64,000 bases of DNA, from contig JAFLJS010000051.1 of NCBI GenBank assembly GCA_022712895.1, positions 101,927 to 165,926 of the forward strand, written 5' to 3'. Below the pieces are notes generated by a model. The model made no database searches, was not told the origin of the DNA, and worked only from the letters and a program-made list of their open reading frames with translations. The stretch comes from Desulfocapsa sp. Lineage in GTDB: Bacteria > Desulfobacterota > Desulfobulbia > Desulfobulbales > Desulfocapsaceae. Shown in pieces: positions 62,386-64,000 of this stretch (position 1 is the stretch's first letter; each line of letters begins with the position of its first letter). A program made the position numbers and the translations under genes.

Positions 62386-62680
62386 TGCCAAGGGTAATGC
62401 CTTGGACACGGTGAAGGGCTGAACATTAAGGAGAGTAAAGGTAGTTGATGGCTCTTGATATGCGTTGAATCCGAATGGAGGGGCAGTGTTCAGGCGTTAA
62501 TCGACAGAACCAGCTCAAAGTCTTTACGTCCGGTTACAACCCGACAACCTTAATGAAACGCCCCGTGCGCGCCCTAAAAGAAGTGCCCCTGGGGTAGAGC
62601 CGCATGCGGGGTGTTGTGGGGGCTTGGGGGAGGAAATCCCCCGGCTACCCGATTCGGCGTCTTTTTGCCGTTTTCTTTTG

Positions 62681-62959
62681 TTACGCAAATTCGATCCGTA
62701 ACCGTTTACCTATAACATGGGCTGCACGTTCTAATGTTTGAAGAGTAATAGATGTGTTTTGTGGGTCAAGAAGTCTATCCAACGCAGAGCGACTTGTGTT
62801 CATTTGCTGTGCCATAGCTACTTTTGACAGTTTTTTAGATTTCATTAGTTGGGAAACTTGATAAGCTATTACTCGTTTAATAGCGATTGCTTCTGTTTCA
62901 GCTAATATATCTTCCTCTTCCAGAAAATCATCAAAACTGCTTCCGATATGTTTATTCAT
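62681..62959 (-). CDS. higA: HigA-type XRE antitoxin of the higBA cassette
   Basis: The track starts at a TTG (62971); ATG 62959 has GGAGGT five bases upstream and gives 92 residues. HTH: 'AYQVSQLMKSKKLSKVAMAQQMNTSRSALDRLLDP', then 'ITLQTLERAAHVIGKRLRIEF', typical of antitoxins paired with Gp49/HigB toxins. It overlaps the toxin stop by eight bases. Confidence 0.9.
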   Translation of the reverse strand: MNKHIGSSFDDFLEEEDILAETEAIAIKRVIAYQVSQLMKSKKLSKVAMAQQMNTSRSALDRLLDPQNTSITLQTLERAAHVIGKRLRIEFA

Positions 62960-63305
62960 GTTTACCTCCAAAAGTTGCCATACGTTGTTTTGCGACGTTT
63001 AAGTCATTTGCAGGAGTTTTTTGAGATTTTTTTATAAACCCATGCAACAAGACCATGAGTCCTTCATGTGAAGTGAATAGAATACGGGCGATACGGTTAT
63101 CCAACTGAATACGAACTTCCCATAAACCTGCCTCCATTTTACGGACAAGTGGCATTCCCATGGGCCAGCCAAATTGAACAGTTTTTATATCTTCTCCAAT
63201 AACTTTACGATCTTCTTTGTCGAGCTTTTTAAGCCAATCGCGTACCGGTTCTTTTCCAGAGTCTGATTTGTAAAAAACAACCTGTAATCTAAAATTAGTG
63301 CCCAT
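62952..63305 (-). CDS. higB: HigB/Gp49-type RelE-superfamily toxin
   Basis: Start set at ATG 63305 ('MGTNFRLQVVFYKSDSGKEP'; ATG 63311 is possible; the track's TTG 63332 lies in the promoter/operator). 117 residues. 'PVRDWLKKLDKEDRKVIGEDI', 'GWPMGMPLVRKMEAGLWEVRIQL', 'ARILFTSHEGLMVLLHGFIKKSQKTP' in essence: the phage Gp49-like branch with the terminal GF-KK motif. A ribosome-dependent mRNA interferase. Toxin precedes antitoxin, as in higBA. Confidence 0.9.
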   Translation of the reverse strand: MGTNFRLQVVFYKSDSGKEPVRDWLKKLDKEDRKVIGEDIKTVQFGWPMGMPLVRKMEAGLWEVRIQLDNRIARILFTSHEGLMVLLHGFIKKSQKTPANDLNVAKQRMATFGGKHE

Positions 63306-63315
63306 AAGCATAGTG

Positions 63316-63329
63316 TACCAAATATGGTG
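63316..63329 (-). promoter_or_regulatory. Palindrome at the higBA promoter, candidate operator
   Basis: ACCATATTTGGT is an imperfect inverted repeat just upstream of the higB start, overlapping a weak TTGCTG-N16-TACACT promoter. HigA could repress here. Confidence 0.4.
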
Positions 63330-63383
63330 CAAACAGCAACTGCTTTATTGGCTTCTAGAATATTATATGATTTTGGATTTTAT

Positions 63384-63513
63384 AGCCGAACGGCCGAGCT
63401 AACCTGCCCCGAGCAGATTTAGCAACCAACTTGAAGCGAAGTTAAAACTTAAAAACAACCACTGAACGCCGCCTGAAAACAGGCGTGCTCGGGGTCAGCG
63501 TTGAGTGATTTGT
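63384..63513 (-). repeat. attC-like site 5, interrupted by group II intron 2
   Basis: About 130 bp right of higBA. Minus strand: 'ACAAATCACTCAACG' and CTGACCCCGAGCA at one end, TGCTCGGGGCAGG and 'GGCCGTTCGGC' at the other; CCCCGAGCA/TGCTCGGGG pair perfectly. The arms differ in sequence from sites 1, 3 and 4 while the end motifs agree, as expected for attC sites from different sources. Confidence 0.68.
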
Positions 63514-64000
63514 GTACGCCCGACATGGGCGTGAACTAATGGGGTTAAAGTCCCCTGTAAGTGTTCCCTGTAACGTTGTGAAACGTAACATGAATTACTA
63601 GCTGATGGCAAGGGCGTTACCGTGAGGTAGGGTTTGGAGGGAGCCTAAGTGCAAAGATGTGGGGCGGAGTTTATCCCGGGTAGTTTCGGGGAACAGAAAT
63701 ATCATATAAGGCCGAGTCTCCCGGTAAGTCAGCACAACATGATCAAGCCCAGGAACAGGAGATACGGTAAATGATGCGCTCGGAGTCTCGTACCTCGCTT
63801 ACCTGCATATCGGAAGTTCATGCCCTTATTCGGGAAGATCTGCATTCCAAGCAGTATGAAATTATTTCCAGTGAAATCACCGGTGGGGTTCCGGTTCCCA
63901 AATATCCCGGCACAGATAAGGAATGTCCTGCCTGTCTGTGAGATACGAAGAAAAGAAGACAGACAGGAAGTAATGACGTACGGCGCCAATACGGGCAATC
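63514..64000 (+). mobile_element. Group II intron, copy 2, cut by the window end
   Basis: Same 5' region as copy 1, roughly 90% identical over the compared part. Begins 'GTACGCCCGACATGGGCGTG' after TTTGT. Contains 27-bp repeat copy e but lacks copies a and c. The 3' part, and any ORF, lie beyond the window. Confidence 0.8.
63780..63805 (-). repeat. 27-bp intron repeat, copy e (inverted)
   Basis: Same place and orientation as copy b of intron 1, matching over 26 of 27 bases. Confidence 0.85.

Larger units (their letters stand above)
61784..62652 (+). mobile_element. ORF-less group II intron, copy 1
   Basis: About 870 nt. The 5' end 'GTACGCCCGGCATGGGCGTG' (possibly starting two bases earlier as GTGTACG) matches the GUGCG-CCCRGC-AUGGGYG start of bacterial group II introns; domain I motifs 'ATTACTAGCCGATGGCAAGG' and 'GTCTGAAGGAAGCC' and 'GGAACAGAAATATCATATAA' follow. 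Near the 3' end 'AGAGCCGCATGC' is the domain V AGC region, and 'GGGGGAGGAAATCCCCCGG' then CTACCCGAT is a domain VI-like end. No reverse transcriptase ORF exists inside. It lies opposite to the cassette genes and follows TTTGT of the attC-like site. It holds four 27-bp repeats. Confidence 0.82.

Noticed and set aside
62022-62426. ORFs inside intron 1 as an intron-encoded protein
   Set aside because: The translations show no reverse transcriptase or maturase motifs and are made mostly of the repeat units; similar shadow ORFs occur in intron 2.

Overview
The window looks like a chromosomal segment of an anaerobic Gram-negative bacterium, most likely a sulfate-reducing or sulfur-disproportionating member of the Desulfobulbales/Deltaproteobacteria type. 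The reasons are indirect: the futalosine menaquinone genes mqnB and mqnD, selenocysteine decoding (selB plus a HesB-like gene with an in-frame TGA), a CXXCH cytochrome, an iron-sulfur flavoprotein, the outer-membrane TamA/TamB pair and a three-gene transhydrogenase. No rRNA or other decisive taxonomic marker is present.

Positions 1-31 kb are core genome. A minus-strand block holds cdaA-cdaR-glmM (c-di-AMP synthesis and its partner, then amino-sugar phosphate isomerisation), next to the wreck of a K+ channel gene. Then follow a DUF748 envelope protein, a PrmA-like methyltransferase, mutY, ampG, cysS, a MEMO-like gene, tRNA-Gln(CUG), a monohaem cytochrome, an EF-hand-like protein, a 53-codon gene fused by 1-base overlap to mpl, pntAA-pntAB-pntB, tilS, a DUF1638 gene, selB, an MBL-fold hydrolase, an Mrp-type ATPase, ftsY, a DjlA-like J-domain protein, an aminotransferase and a LysE-type exporter. 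AmpG and Mpl are two steps of one murein-recycling route.

Positions 31-56 kb hold a large secreted low-complexity protein, a lone flagellar rod-like protein, a MagIII/EndoIII-like glycosylase, pfkA, the selenoprotein, tamA-tamB, der, a DUF2959 lipoprotein, the AmmeMemoRadiSam radical-SAM gene, bpt, gdhA, a 1009-residue receiver/PEP-binding protein, mobA-mqnD-mqnB and queA. Intergenic gaps carry a dispersed terminal-inverted-repeat family (five copies of 66-155 bp plus one relic) and three very long palindromes.

Positions 56-64 kb are accessory DNA. After an iron-sulfur flavoprotein gene come hipBA, a decayed IS3-type transposase, and then what I read as the distal part of a chromosomal integron cassette array. 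Toxin-antitoxin cassettes (vapBC, a HigA-type antitoxin with a broken toxin, hicAB, higBA) all lie on the minus strand and are separated by about 120-130-bp imperfect palindromes with attC-like ends. Two group II intron copies sit on the opposite strand, each inserted in the end of an attC-like site. Inside the introns is a 27-bp repeat in five copies, in both orientations, present or absent at equivalent intron positions. No integrase gene is in the window; it would be expected beyond the right edge.

The most unusual signals are the 27-bp repeats within the introns, the intron-in-attC arrangement, the dispersed palindromic repeat family and the UGA-containing HesB-like gene. Everything here was read by eye; homology searches and RNA folding were not run.
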